A stretch of 64,000 nucleotides of DNA, taken from the NCBI GenBank assembly GCA_017618015.1, contig JAFZVC010000037.1, forward strand, positions 1-64,000, in the 5' to 3' direction. Below the pieces are notes generated by a model. It was not told where the DNA came from. It saw only the letters and a program-made list of their open reading frames with translations, and searched no databases. The position numbers and the translations under genes were made by a program. This document shows, one piece after another, positions 16,413 to 24,618 of the stretch (the first letter of the stretch is position 1; each line of letters starts with the position of its first letter). This DNA comes from Spirochaetaceae bacterium. Its GTDB lineage: Bacteria; Spirochaetota; Spirochaetia; Treponematales; Treponemataceae.

Positions 16413-16871
16413 TTATTCCTTGAATTTTGAAGCATCGGCAATAAAATCTGAATCGTTCCAGTTTTCAATCGTAATACGTCTGGAGCCGTCCTGCTGTGCT
16501 TCAAGTTTTATAATAATCGTAGAGGAGGGCAATTCCTCCATTATTTTCTCACTCCACTCAATTACGGAAATACCTTTGCCATAGATCATATCATCTGTTC
16601 CAAGGTTTATAAAATCTTCAGTGGAATCAAGACGATATACATCCATGTGATAAAGAGGCATTTTGCCTTCATATTCACTGATAAGCGTAAAAGTAGGGCT
16701 TGTTACAGTTTCTGTAATGCCAAGTGCGGCTGCTATTCCTTTTGTGATTGTTGTTTTTCCGGCTGCAAGTGTTCCTTGCATGGCAAGTACAGAACCGGGC
16801 TTAAGATGCTTTCCAATGATTGTACCCAGCTCTATTGTTTCTTCTGCGGATTGTGTATGTAGGTATATCAG
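16413..16871 (-). CDS. tsaE: tRNA threonylcarbamoyladenosine biosynthesis ATPase TsaE, probable CTG start
   Basis: TsaE is the small P-loop ATPase of the t6A complex. The first ATG (16781) lies only two codons before the Walker A motif GTLAAGKTT, which would remove the essential first beta strand. The frame upstream encodes HTQSAEETIELGTIIGKHLK then PGSVLAMQ, clearly homologous to the usual TsaE N-terminus. That frame contains no ATG, GTG or TTG before a stop codon. The best start is CTG at 16871-16869, which overlaps the TGA of the preceding gene (CTGA), giving 152 aa, the normal length. ATT at about 16880 is another option. Conserved SPTFTLISEY and MDVYRLDS follow. Walker A is GTLAAGKT rather than the usual GDLGAGKT. 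Confidence 0.88.
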   Translation of the reverse strand: MIYLHTQSAEETIELGTIIGKHLKPGSVLAMQGTLAAGKTTITKGIAAALGITETVTSPTFTLISEYEGKMPLYHMDVYRLDSTEDFINLGTDDMIYGKGISVIEWSEKIMEELPSSTIIIKLEAQQDGSRRITIENWNDSDFIADASKFKE

Positions 16872-17128
16872 GGTAGTAATCCTTCTGAATCTTTACTAAG
16901 GATTATTTCTTTGAGCGATTTTGTCAACGGAAGAAGAGGATAGTCGATATTATCCAAGAATGTTATATCGATGTCTTTCGTACCTAATGGTGAAAGTTCA
17001 ATTGTAAACTCAACAGGGGTCTGCATTGTTTTCAAAGGAAGTTCCAGAACAGCATCAGCTTGAAAAGTACGGCGATAGTAGATGTAGCCTTCATCTCTGT
17101 GAACATTCTTCAGCTCAAGTACTTTCAT
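16868..17128 (-). CDS. Small protein of unknown function upstream of tsaE
   Basis: An 86-aa ORF (MKVLELKNVHRDEGYIYYRR...) with mixed alpha/beta character and no signal peptide or membrane segment. A GGAGT stretch lies about 11 nt before the ATG. Its TGA overlaps the proposed CTG start of tsaE, so it may serve to couple tsaE translation. The family is not recognised. It is the first gene of a small run with tsaE and tsaB. An 86-nt gap with no clear hairpin separates it from the PilZ gene upstream. Confidence 0.6.
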   Translation of the reverse strand: MKVLELKNVHRDEGYIYYRRTFQADAVLELPLKTMQTPVEFTIELSPLGTKDIDITFLDNIDYPLLPLTKSLKEIILSKDSEGLLP

Positions 17129-17214
17129 ATTTATAGGTTACTCCAAAGTAAAAAAACAGTCAACGGAAAGATTTATCAAAATCTCTAAAAAGTTAACTTT
17201 GAGAATAGGACAGT

Positions 17215-18312
17215 TCATTTTTTATACTCATATACGCGCGCGAAGATTTTATTTCTTGTCTTATTTGTAATACGTACGAACAAGATATGGAGAACATACT
17301 GACGTCTGTCTGTTATTGGCGTTGTGTTTACGATTAAGCCTATCACGGAATCAGGCTGTTCACCGTCAATTTTGATTTCAGCATAAATGTACTGCTTCTC
17401 GCGTATGTTCATGCTTGTCATAATGCTGCAGCCGCCAGCGGAAAGTTCCAAAAGCTGTCCATTATACTTGCGTTCCATAGGAGTGTAGGTAAGGTCAGCT
17501 TTTGATTTTGGACCGCCAGTCGTTATTTTTACGGCAGAAAAAACGCATGGAATGTTCATGTTTACGCGCTTGAACTGTCTTCTCTGGTAGCTCTGCATAT
17601 TATTGCAGTGTGAAGTTACCATTTCGCCGTTGCCTGTCGTGTCCTGATAGCGGATAATGCGGACATCGGAAAGATATGCGCTGCCGTTTTTTGTCTGATA
17701 CAACAGCGATATTTTAGAAAGCGCCGGCGGCTTTATCGGGTTACCGAAAATATCTTTTGGAATAGAAAGAATAAGCTCGCTTTTTGTGTTGCCAAGTATT
17801 GTCGCTTCAAATTGCTCTTTTGTATCAGAGAAATAGAAAATTGAGTCACCGACAGGAATGGATGCGGTACTCGTCATGTTGGAAAGTGTTTTCCTGGAAT
17901 TGTCTACTTTCTGCTTTATGGAAAAAAGCAATGCGAGTTCGTTTTGTATTGTTTCGTCTTTTTTATTTGTCTGACCGTTTATCTCGTTGAATTTTGAAAT
18001 AAAAAACTGATCAGAAGGCACATCAAAATGGAATGTGTATTCAAGATTAGGGATTTTCTGTGTCGTACACATTTTTTTTAGGAATGCGAATTCTTCATGG
18101 TTAAATTCGTAGGTTTTCGTTATTCTGTAAAGGATTGCGCTGTTTGTTATCAGTTTTGCACTCTGCGAAGAATAATCTGAACCTTTGGTATAATCGTCAT
18201 GAACCTTTTTAATTACGAAAAGGATAAGCAGAAGAAATACAGCCAGTGCTATAAGAAGAAATGTCGTAAGCGGGGAGATTTGTAATGGAAGCGAGTCAAA
18301 TGCGTAATTCAT
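17215..18312 (-). CDS. Membrane-anchored PilZ-domain protein (probable c-di-GMP receptor)
   Basis: A 365-aa protein with one N-terminal membrane helix (FLLIALAVFLLLILFVI, about residues 18-35), a helical middle domain (40-215) and a C-terminal PilZ domain (about 235-360). The c-di-GMP signature is visible: YQRRQFKRVNM supplies the RxxxR-type arginines, and ELSAGGCSI corresponds to (D/N)xSxxG with Glu in place of Asp/Asn. PilZ proteins near flagellar genes commonly modulate motility, so a YcgR-like role at the flagellar motor is plausible (inference). It follows the fliD-linked gene by only 2 nt, in the flaG-fliD unit. The loss of the canonical Asp could alter ligand affinity. Confidence 0.82.
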   Translation of the reverse strand: MNYAFDSLPLQISPLTTFLLIALAVFLLLILFVIKKVHDDYTKGSDYSSQSAKLITNSAILYRITKTYEFNHEEFAFLKKMCTTQKIPNLEYTFHFDVPSDQFFISKFNEINGQTNKKDETIQNELALLFSIKQKVDNSRKTLSNMTSTASIPVGDSIFYFSDTKEQFEATILGNTKSELILSIPKDIFGNPIKPPALSKISLLYQTKNGSAYLSDVRIIRYQDTTGNGEMVTSHCNNMQSYQRRQFKRVNMNIPCVFSAVKITTGGPKSKADLTYTPMERKYNGQLLELSAGGCSIMTSMNIREKQYIYAEIKIDGEQPDSVIGLIVNTTPITDRRQYVLHILFVRITNKTRNKIFARVYEYKK

Positions 18313-18313
18313 C

Positions 18314-18904
18314 TTAGAACCCGGCTATATCAGATATATATGCCTCCAATCTTGGTTTAAGCTCGTATTCTGCAAGGTCACCTGTAAGAACAGTGTCTTT
18401 GTTTTTAAGTGAATCCTCAAAATCCGTGAGAATAGGCGAGAAATCTTTAAGGAAATCTGCCAGTGACTTTTCTGCAATTTTCTTGCCTTCAAATTTAGCT
18501 GGGAACAATGAAGAAAGAGTTGCGAGATGGCAAAGAATATCGAAGGATTCTGCGAATCTGTTGATTATATCATAGCTCTTTTTGTCGTCATTCTGCTGCA
18601 TAAGCACAGGAAGCTCTTCAAGCTCTGTGCAGAGCGGCTCAAAATCATTAGCAAGCTCTTTGAGTGACATTATTATTCCGTCAGCACATACAGATTTTAC
18701 GGAAATAGAATCATTATCATCTATTGCTCTGCTAGAAAGAGATTCTATCTCTTCTGCAGTTATTTTTTTGCCGTTCAGCTCAATTTCTATTATGGTCGAA
18801 TCGTTCTTTTCAAACTGCTCTTCAAGTGCGTTCAGTATATCGCCTGTTGTTTTTTCATTCTCAAGTGTGAATGCAAGTGGCTGTCCGTTTATTTCAATTT
18901 TCAT
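18314..18904 (-). CDS. fliD-linked protein of unknown function
   Basis: A 196-aa acidic protein. The first 70 residues (MKIEINGQPLAFTLENEKTT..., ending at about SISVKSV) look like a ubiquitin-like beta-grasp with short strands. Residues 75-196 are helical (MSLKELANDFEPLCTELEEL...). There is no signal peptide, so it is probably cytoplasmic. It starts 6 nt after the fliD stop and its AGGAGA ribosome-binding site lies within the end of fliD, so the two are tightly coupled. Position between fliD and a PilZ gene suggests a flagellar accessory role such as a FliD/flagellin chaperone taking the place of fliS, which is absent here. That is inference from context only. Confidence 0.65.
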   Translation of the reverse strand: MKIEINGQPLAFTLENEKTTGDILNALEEQFEKNDSTIIEIELNGKKITAEEIESLSSRAIDDNDSISVKSVCADGIIMSLKELANDFEPLCTELEELPVLMQQNDDKKSYDIINRFAESFDILCHLATLSSLFPAKFEGKKIAEKSLADFLKDFSPILTDFEDSLKNKDTVLTGDLAEYELKPRLEAYISDIAGF

Positions 18905-18910
18905 GTCTGT

Positions 18911-20923
18911 TTATCTCCTGTTGTTACTGAACTGATCATTAAAGTTTGTAATGGATGTTGACTGTGACTCAAGCGTACTGAGCGTCGATTCCATATTACC
19001 ATATTTCCGTTTATATTCGGCTTCTTTTTTATCAAGCTGATCCTCAAGTTTTTTAATTGAAGTTTGTGTTGATGAAATTCTCGTATCAAGCGTAGAAATC
19101 TTTGTAGAAAGAATTCCGCCGGTTTGTACGTATGCCTGAAGGTTTTTATCGAGCAAATATGCTATTCCAGAATCGATAACCTTGTCATCATCGGTGTCAT
19201 ATCCAAAAAGAGACTTTATCTGGTCAATGTTATCCGTGAGAGCTGAATCAAGTTTTTTCTCGTCAATCTCAAGATAGCCACGGAGTCTTGATGCGTTATA
19301 TGTTCCGGAAGATGCGCCTGTGGAAATGCCGATTTGAGCAAGCATCGAAATATCATTGCCTTCGATAACGTAGTTGTTCGTTATAATGCGCTGAAGGCTG
19401 TTTTTCTCGGTCGAAAGGGTAGTGTCGCCTGTGAACATTCCAAGCTTTTGCTCGTATTCTTCTGTTTCTTCTGTAGTAAGATATTCAAGCTCGGAGATGA
19501 TTTCTGGCTTATTCTGCGTAAGGACATTGAACTCCGTCAATAGCTGATTATAATATCCGACCAGCTTGATAAGAGCGTCCTTTGCTGCTTCCGTGTCCGA
19601 TTTAATAGTTATGGAAACTGGTTTGTCAGAAGCTTCGTGCAAGTTCAGCGTTACATTTGGGACGATATCGTCTATTTTATTTGTGCTGCGGGTCATGTTT
19701 ATACCCTCGTACTGAAGCTTCGCGTCTCCTGCAATTGATACGGGGTTAACTGGCTCATAGTCGCCTGTGCTGTTTGCGTCAGAAAGGATTGGTGTCGTTA
19801 TTGTAACTGTCTTTTCTGTGTTTCTGTTGCGAATTATTATCGACTCAACGCCGTCATACATCGAAGGGTCAATTGTGTACTTAATCTTCGTGTTTTCAGA
19901 AAGCACAGGCTCCAGCGCGACTTCGCCAGAAGGTGTCTTTATATACACTATAGCGCTGCTTTCTACCGGGTCAATGTAATCGTCCGATTCAAATTCTGGT
20001 GAAAGCCCTATTTCTGAATCATCGTTATAAATGATTATTCCTTTGTACTGAATGCGTGAAGGGTCAGGCATAACAGGAGCAGAAACAGCTGGTTTTTGTA
20101 CCGTAGGCGGTTCTGCTGTTGTTGTGAGCGTAAGTTCAAAAGTTATGCGTTTATTGTCTCCGCCAATTTCTGGTACTGGAACTTGAAAACCTGTTACAGG
20201 CGGTGCTTTTATTATGCCGTCAGCAGACTTAACCGCCGAAAAGATAAAATCCGGAATGCTCTTAAGCTCGGATGTCGTTCTTCCAAGAACGACCTGACGC
20301 GACACCGCTGATTTCTGTATCATACCGATACGAACTGCGTAATCCAGGGCGGCATCTTCGAACTGAAGCCTGTTCTCTGCGCCGGAGATAAGCGATTCTA
20401 TAAGAAGTGACTGTTTTGTGCCTGAAACACCGATTATTGATGATTTAACTATACCGTTGCTGCGTCGGTTAAGGGCTGCAGAAAAGTCAGAAAGCTTTCC
20501 GCCTTTCCAATTAAAAGAAACTTTTTTTTCGTTTACGGTGAATGTGTATGTGCCTTCTGGAACTTCTGAATTCTTTTCAATCTCACCGGAAAGAAAACGG
20601 TCTGCGGATGCAACCTGCATGACTTTAATCTTGAAGGTTTCAAGTGAGGCGTCTCTTGCTGGTTCTGCTGTTATTGAATATTCGTCGGAAGATTCCGAAA
20701 GTTTGGAGCTGAACGGATTGTCAAAAGAATACAAAGACCTCGCGCTCTCTCTGAGCGCGCTCATACGGCGGTTTACATCACGCCATGCGGATTGCTCCTG
20801 CTTGTATTTCTCTAGTTTGTCCTGTTCCCGAGTAAGAGGTACTCTCTCGACTTCCATAAGCTTTTGTATGGTTTCGTTAGTACCATATTTGTTGCTTACT
20901 CCGGGAATTGAAATATCAGCCAT
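18911..20923 (-). CDS. fliD: Flagellar filament cap protein FliD (HAP2)
   Basis: FliD (670 aa) caps the growing filament and folds incoming flagellin. The N-terminus MADISIPGVSNKYGTNETIQ then KLMEVERVPL matches spirochaetal FliD, and QSAWRDVNRRMSALRESAR forms the D1 helix. The C-terminal part has GYYNQLLTEFNVLT and then LDTRISSTQTSIKKLEDQLD and KKEAEYKRKYGNMESTLSTL, the coiled-coil terminus typical of HAP2. A Pro-rich segment near residues 270-290 links surface domains. The protein is longer than E. coli FliD (468 aa), as in other treponemes, and is exported into the periplasm. It lies 25 nt downstream of flaG. Confidence 0.94.
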   Translation of the reverse strand: MADISIPGVSNKYGTNETIQKLMEVERVPLTREQDKLEKYKQEQSAWRDVNRRMSALRESARSLYSFDNPFSSKLSESSDEYSITAEPARDASLETFKIKVMQVASADRFLSGEIEKNSEVPEGTYTFTVNEKKVSFNWKGGKLSDFSAALNRRSNGIVKSSIIGVSGTKQSLLIESLISGAENRLQFEDAALDYAVRIGMIQKSAVSRQVVLGRTTSELKSIPDFIFSAVKSADGIIKAPPVTGFQVPVPEIGGDNKRITFELTLTTTAEPPTVQKPAVSAPVMPDPSRIQYKGIIIYNDDSEIGLSPEFESDDYIDPVESSAIVYIKTPSGEVALEPVLSENTKIKYTIDPSMYDGVESIIIRNRNTEKTVTITTPILSDANSTGDYEPVNPVSIAGDAKLQYEGINMTRSTNKIDDIVPNVTLNLHEASDKPVSITIKSDTEAAKDALIKLVGYYNQLLTEFNVLTQNKPEIISELEYLTTEETEEYEQKLGMFTGDTTLSTEKNSLQRIITNNYVIEGNDISMLAQIGISTGASSGTYNASRLRGYLEIDEKKLDSALTDNIDQIKSLFGYDTDDDKVIDSGIAYLLDKNLQAYVQTGGILSTKISTLDTRISSTQTSIKKLEDQLDKKEAEYKRKYGNMESTLSTLESQSTSITNFNDQFSNNRR

Positions 20924-20948
20924 TAATCACATTTTGCATCCGCAGTGT

Positions 20949-21329
20949 TCAGATTGTTTCGTCGAAAAGCAAACCGATCGTCTGTTTTATCCGAACCTGA
21001 AGCTGCTGTATTTCTGCGGATGGAATCTCCTTAATTACCTTATCGGTAGAAGGGTCAATCACCTTGACAACAACCTCGCCCAGTTCTTCGTTTACTTTGA
21101 ATCCTATTTTCCGACCCATTACATTTGTAATGTTCTGAAGTTTCGCGACAGTATCCTGAACTTCCGCAAGCTCTTTTTTAATGTCTCTTGCGGCTTCTTC
21201 CATACCTTCGTTGATATCAACTTGTGGTTTGACTTTTTTTGCAGGAATTGATGCAGAATTTTGAGAAATGATGTGCTGGCCGTCCCTGACCATTGCCTGC
21301 CCTGAAATACCGGTAGTAATCATGGGCAT
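20949..21329 (-). CDS. flaG: FlaG-family flagellar protein
   Basis: FlaG proteins are small and usually encoded beside fliD; in other bacteria they affect filament length, and the mechanism is not settled. The 126-aa sequence has a disordered N-terminal 50 residues and a C-terminal FlaG domain: IGFKVNEELGEVVVKVIDPS then TDKVIKEIPSAEIQQL, the most conserved block of the family. AAGGAGG lies just before the ATG. It is the first gene of the flaG-fliD unit, downstream of two flagellin genes on the same strand and separated from them by a 200-nt gap with a hairpin. Confidence 0.9.
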   Translation of the reverse strand: MPMITTGISGQAMVRDGQHIISQNSASIPAKKVKPQVDINEGMEEAARDIKKELAEVQDTVAKLQNITNVMGRKIGFKVNEELGEVVVKVIDPSTDKVIKEIPSAEIQQLQVRIKQTIGLLFDETI

Positions 21330-21437
21330 CCTCCTTGGATGATTATGCAGTTGTTAAATGCTTAAAAAACTTTTTCTAGAACAATAGTCCAGCGAAAGTT
21401 TTTTAGCACACTAAGCTATTAATAAATCAGGAAGAGG

Positions 21438-21465
21438 GCAGTAAAAGGGGCGCTCCTTTTACTGC
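21438..21465. terminator. Perfect 11-bp hairpin between flaB and flaG
   Basis: GCAGTAAAAGG (21438-21448) and CCTTTTACTGC (21455-21465) pair perfectly around GGCGCT. In the direction of flaB (minus strand) no T-run follows, whereas on the plus strand TTTT follows. It may therefore be a processing or mRNA-stabilising stem, or a weak terminator for flaB. Confidence 0.5.
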
Positions 21466-21530
21466 TTTTCCCGAACCCGCTAAAAAGATGACATCCAGAC
21501 TTCTCTTTAACGGTTAATGTGTATATCGCA

Positions 21531-22385
21531 TTAGCTAATCAGGCTAAGAATATTCTGTGCTGAAGTATTTGCCTGAGCCAGCATTGCAGTACCAGACTGT
21601 GTGAGAATCTGGTTCTTTGTATAATCAACGATTGCAGAAGCCATATCAGTATCGCGGATAAGAGACTCAGAAGCCTGAAGGTTTTCAGCAGCTGTGCCAA
21701 TTCCCTGTGAGGCGAGCTCAAAGCGGTTCTGATAAGCACCGAGGTCTGCGCGCTGAGCGTTAACTCTCTTGAGTGCTTCATCAATTGTTGTTATAGCTAC
21801 GTTAGCTGTATCAGGTGAAGAAACAGAAATAACTTCCTCTTCTGCCTGGCCGCCCGTAAGACCAAGAGCCTGTGCGGACATTGTGCCTACGTATACACGT
21901 ACATTCTGGTCAACGTTTGCTCCAATCTGGAACTGCATGATAGCACCAGAAACAGAATCTTTGGCGAATGAACCTGTAAGCATGTTCATGCCGTTGAACT
22001 GTGCCTGTGAAGCAATGCGGTCAACTTCAGCTACAAGCTGTGAAACTTCAACCTGAATCTGCATACGATCGCTTTCTGTATAGATACCGTTAGCGGCCTG
22101 TACTGAAAGTTCGCGGATGCGCTGTAAAATATCAGTTGTCTCCTGCAGATAGCCTTCTGTAGCCTGAATGAACGAAACACCATTGTTGATGTTTTTCTGT
22201 GCCTGATTCAGACCGCGGATCTGGCTGCGCATCTTTTCAGATACGGCAAGACCTGAAGCATCATCGCCGGCTTTGTTAATTTTCTGACCAGAACTGAGTT
22301 TTTCCATGTTGCTCTGAAGCTGGCTGTGTGTTACACCCAGATTGCGGTTAGCAAACATAGCACTCAAATTGTGATTAATAACCAT
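21531..22385 (-). CDS. flaB: Periplasmic flagellin FlaB (downstream copy)
   Basis: A 284-aa core flagellin of the periplasmic filament. The start [20 protein letters not shown] at 22385 is fixed by GGAGGG 8 nt upstream; the open frame continues to 22418 without support. The N-terminal D0/D1 block contains [20 protein letters not shown] then [18 protein letters not shown]. The C-terminal block contains [20 protein letters not shown] then [20 protein letters not shown]. The variable centre is short, as in spirochaetal FlaB, with no D2/D3 domain. It is the second of two flaB genes on the minus strand. A CsrA-type two-site leader (22393-22431) precedes it. Confidence 0.96.
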   Translation of the reverse strand: MVINHNLSAMFANRNLGVTHSQLQSNMEKLSSGQKINKAGDDASGLAVSEKMRSQIRGLNQAQKNINNGVSFIQATEGYLQETTDILQRIRELSVQAANGIYTESDRMQIQVEVSQLVAEVDRIASQAQFNGMNMLTGSFAKDSVSGAIMQFQIGANVDQNVRVYVGTMSAQALGLTGGQAEEEVISVSSPDTANVAITTIDEALKRVNAQRADLGAYQNRFELASQGIGTAAENLQASESLIRDTDMASAIVDYTKNQILTQSGTAMLAQANTSAQNILSLIS

Positions 22386-22392
22386 AATAGTA

Positions 22393-22431
22393 CCCTCCAT
22401 GAAAGGAAAACAGAACAATCCATGTTCTGTT
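22393..22431 (-). promoter_or_regulatory. Two CsrA-type binding sites in the leader of the downstream flaB
   Basis: On the transcript, AACAGAAC (22431-22424) and GTTCTGTT (22416-22409) form a perfect 8-bp stem with the 7-nt loop AUGGAUU, which holds GGA as in the CsrA consensus. A second AUGGAGGG overlaps the Shine-Dalgarno (22398-22393). The first GGA is about 35 nt before the start codon. This layout is that of CsrA-repressed hag leaders in Bacillus. Confidence 0.7.
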
Positions 22432-22607
22432 CACTGTCATACATACGAAGACTGCGTGAAGTTATGCGCCTCTTGCATGCAGTTTCAGACTTCATACGAC
22501 AGGAAAGGCTGCTGTACCCTTATTACAGTAGCTTTTTCTGTCGGGTATGTACCCATGAAAGGTGTTTTCAAAGATCAATTTTTTGAGTCTTCTGAAAAGA
22601 CTCGGTG

Positions 22608-22650
22608 TTAAAAACCGGACTGCATAAATACCGATTATTTACACAGTCCG
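22608..22650 (-). terminator. Rho-independent terminator of the upstream flaB
   Basis: On the minus strand CGGACTG (22650-22644) pairs with CAGTCCG (22622-22616), with an inner AU-rich stem around the loop, followed by GG and TTTTT. It starts 12 nt after the flaB stop. Confidence 0.8.
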
Positions 22651-22661
22651 ATTATACTCCA

Positions 22662-23522
22662 CTATTGCAGCAAAGACAAGACATTTTGTGCGCTTGCGTT
22701 AGACTGTGCGAGCATTGCTGTTCCAGCCTGCGTAAGTACAGAATTCTTTGTATAGTCTACAATTGTGCTTGCCATATCAGTATCGCGAATTCTTGATTCT
22801 GATGCTGTAAGGTTTTCTGCCGCAATGTTGATACCCTGAACTGCTACTTCCAGACGGTTCTGGTATGCACCAAGGTCTGCTCTCTGCTTGTTGATTTTTT
22901 TCAGAGCTTCGTCAAGTGTGTTGATAGACATGTTTGCTGAGTCTGGATCTGCGATAGACATCATCGTTTCGCCACCAACCTCGCGAAGACCAAGAGCACT
23001 TGCTGTCATTGTTCCAATGAACATGTTCATTCTCTGGTCAACGTTTGCGCCTACGTGCAGCCACATTGAAGCTGAATAAGAATCGCCGTTCTGATCAAGG
23101 GCGAAACGTCCTGTAAGCATGTTCATGCCGTTGAACTGGGCTTGAGATGCTATGCGGTCAACTTCAGCAACGAGCTGAGATACTTCAACCTGAATCTGCA
23201 TGCGGTCTTCTTCCGTATAGATACCGTTTGATGCCTGTACAGCAAGCTCGCGAATGCGCTGAACAATGTCAGTTGTTTCCTGCAGATAGCCTTCTGTCGT
23301 CTGGATAAAACTGATACCGTTTTCTGCGTTTTTTGAAGCCTGGTTCAGACCGCGGATCTGGCTGCGGAGTTTTTCGGATACAGCGAGACCGGAAGCGTCA
23401 TCACCGGCTCTGTTGATACGGAGTCCTGATGAGAGCTTGCTCATGTCCTTGGATAAACCGCTGTTGTTTACGCCAAGAACCCTGTTTGCATTGATTGCAG
23501 ACATGTTGTGGTTGATTATCAT
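22662..23522 (-). CDS. flaB: Periplasmic flagellin FlaB (upstream copy)
   Basis: A 286-aa core flagellin, paralogous to the copy ending at 21531. The true start is [20 protein letters not shown] at 23522, preceded by GGAGG 7 nt upstream; the in-frame extension to 23690 lies in the leader and carries a regulatory hairpin. Conserved ends: [20 protein letters not shown], and [20 protein letters not shown] then [20 protein letters not shown]. The two proteins differ mainly in the central 160-210 region. Its own terminator (22608-22650) separates it from the next flaB, so the two can be expressed differently. The leader is about 140 nt if the candidate sigma-28 promoter (23672-23699) is used. Confidence 0.96.
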   Translation of the reverse strand: MIINHNMSAINANRVLGVNNSGLSKDMSKLSSGLRINRAGDDASGLAVSEKLRSQIRGLNQASKNAENGISFIQTTEGYLQETTDIVQRIRELAVQASNGIYTEEDRMQIQVEVSQLVAEVDRIASQAQFNGMNMLTGRFALDQNGDSYSASMWLHVGANVDQRMNMFIGTMTASALGLREVGGETMMSIADPDSANMSINTLDEALKKINKQRADLGAYQNRLEVAVQGINIAAENLTASESRIRDTDMASTIVDYTKNSVLTQAGTAMLAQSNASAQNVLSLLQ

Positions 23523-23529
23523 ATATTTT

Positions 23530-23573
23530 CCTCCATGGAATGTAAAAAGGTCAGGCAGCATCCTTGCCGCCTG
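23530..23573 (-). promoter_or_regulatory. Two CsrA-type binding sites in the leader of the upstream flaB
   Basis: On the transcript CAGGCGGC (23573-23566) pairs with GCUGCCUG (23559-23552; one G-U) around the hexaloop AAGGAU. The string CAAGGAUG matches the core of the CsrA SELEX consensus (RUACARGGAUGU). A second AUGGAGG overlaps the Shine-Dalgarno (23534-23530). The arrangement parallels that of the other flaB although the stems differ in sequence. Confidence 0.75.
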
Positions 23574-23671
23574 GTGGCGTGTCCGTTTTACCCGATTGTT
23601 TATAAGGCTACATCCGCGAAAAACACACACGCAAGGGATAATTCCGATTAGGGTATTATTCCTCACATTCA

Positions 23672-23699
23672 TTATCGGAGGGGTTATCATGAATCATTA
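23672..23699 (-). promoter_or_regulatory. Candidate sigma-28-type promoter of the upstream flaB
   Basis: On the minus strand TAAT (23699-23696), 16 nt, then TCCGATAA (23679-23672). The -10 matches GCCGATAA at 7 of 8 positions, but the -35 is imperfect and the spacer one longer than ideal. Confidence 0.45.
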
Positions 23700-23731
23700 G
23701 TGAAATTTTTAAAAAAATTTTTAAAAAATGA

Positions 23732-23737
23732 TATAAT
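23732..23737 (+). promoter_or_regulatory. -10 box placed 5 nt before the methyltransferase ATG (leaderless type)
   Basis: A perfect TATAAT lies 5 nt before the ATG at 23743 and is preceded by an A/T tract without a clear -35. No Shine-Dalgarno exists, so translation probably starts at the mRNA 5' end. Confidence 0.5.
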
Positions 23738-23742
23738 GAGAC

Positions 23743-24444
23743 ATGGATTTTAAATGTGTTTTTTGCGGTGGTGATAGAGGAATATCTTTTTCGGTTAAAG
23801 AAAAGAATTATTACAGGTGTTCGGAATGTGACGGAGTTTTTATGGCTCCGAAGTCGCGCCTTTCCCCGGAAAAACAAAAAGAACGTTACTTAAAGCATAA
23901 CAACACGCTTGAAAACGAAGGATATGTGTCTTTTTTGGAAAGCTTTATAAAGCCTGTACTGTCGTTTGTTCAAGCAAACTGCGACGAATGTGGCGGTATA
24001 ACGCGCATATTGGATTATGGCTCTGGTCCGGAGCCTGTTCTTGTGGAGCTTCTAAAAAACTACCGTAATAAAGGCATTCTGTCGCGCGACTGCGAGATAC
24101 GTGGCTGGGATCCGTTTTTTGCATCGGACACACCGCTTTTTGAAGGCGGCGCGGATCTCGTGACATGTTTGGAGGTCGCGGAGCATTTCGAGTCGCCCGA
24201 TGAAGACTTTTCAAAACTTTCGTCCAGCGTCAAAGACGGAGGCTTTTTAGCCGTCGGAACGATGCTTTTGCCGCAGGGTGGGGAAGAATCTTTCAAAAAC
24301 TGGTGGTACCGCTCCGATGCAACGCACGTTTCATTTTATTCGGAAGAAGCTTTGCGCCGTGTAGCCGCAAAAAACGGGCTTGTATGGGTTACAGCTCTAA
24401 ATGACAGAACGTTTTTGTTCCGCAGGCTTAAGCAATATCATTAA
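23743..24444 (+). CDS. Class I SAM-dependent methyltransferase with N-terminal zinc ribbon
   Basis: A 233-aa cytoplasmic protein. Residues 5-35 hold a four-Cys zinc-ribbon-like module (CVFCGG near 5-10, CSECDG near 28-33). From about residue 85 a Rossmann methyltransferase core follows: ILDYGSGPEPVLVELL (motif I), GWDPFF (motif II region), DLVTCLEVAEHF (motif IV/V) and GGFLAVGTMLL. It resembles small methyltransferases of the Methyltransf_23 type; the substrate is unknown. It stands alone between the flagellin leader (divergent) and rdgB (convergent), with a hairpin repeat just past its stop. The ATG at 23743 has no ribosome-binding site but a perfect -10 just upstream. Confidence 0.8.
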   Translation: MDFKCVFCGGDRGISFSVKEKNYYRCSECDGVFMAPKSRLSPEKQKERYLKHNNTLENEGYVSFLESFIKPVLSFVQANCDECGGITRILDYGSGPEPVLVELLKNYRNKGILSRDCEIRGWDPFFASDTPLFEGGADLVTCLEVAEHFESPDEDFSKLSSSVKDGGFLAVGTMLLPQGGEESFKNWWYRSDATHVSFYSEEALRRVAAKNGLVWVTALNDRTFLFRRLKQYH

Positions 24445-24458
24445 CTTAGGAGCTTTAT

Positions 24459-24553
24459 TCAAAGTGTGTAACCAACACCCTGCATCTGCCACAAGTTCAG
24501 CCCTACGGACTTCAATAGTGGCAATGCAGGAAATGTTGGCTACACACTTTTGA
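24459..24553. repeat. Long hairpin repeat, copy 1 (convergent gap)
   Basis: A 95-bp near-perfect palindrome: TCAAAGTGTGTA / TACACACTTTTGA at the base, then CCAACA / TGTTGG, CTGCAT / ATGCAG and GCCAC / GTGGC, around the loop region AAGTTCAGCC...GACTTCAATA. The loop strand motifs CCACAAGTTCAG and CTTCAATAGTG recur in copy 2 (54359-54446). ATTAACTTAGG just left of it (24440-24450) also recurs, inverted, near copy 2. It may also act as a bidirectional terminator between the converging genes. Confidence 0.75.
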
Positions 24554-24618
24554 GAGCAAGCATATTATGAGAATGACATTGCCAGATATAAACCAAAAAG
24601 GAAAGTTGCCGCCGTTCT

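Noticed and set aside
22386-22660. Sigma-28 promoter of the downstream flaB
   Set aside because: CCCGACAG in the leader has only 5 of 8 matches and no TAAA at a proper distance; not strong enough to list.
24459-24553. Integron attC site
   Set aside because: The hairpin is attC-like in size, but the right-hand core GTTGGCT does not match GTTRRRY, no integrase is present, and the adjacent genes are not cassette-like.
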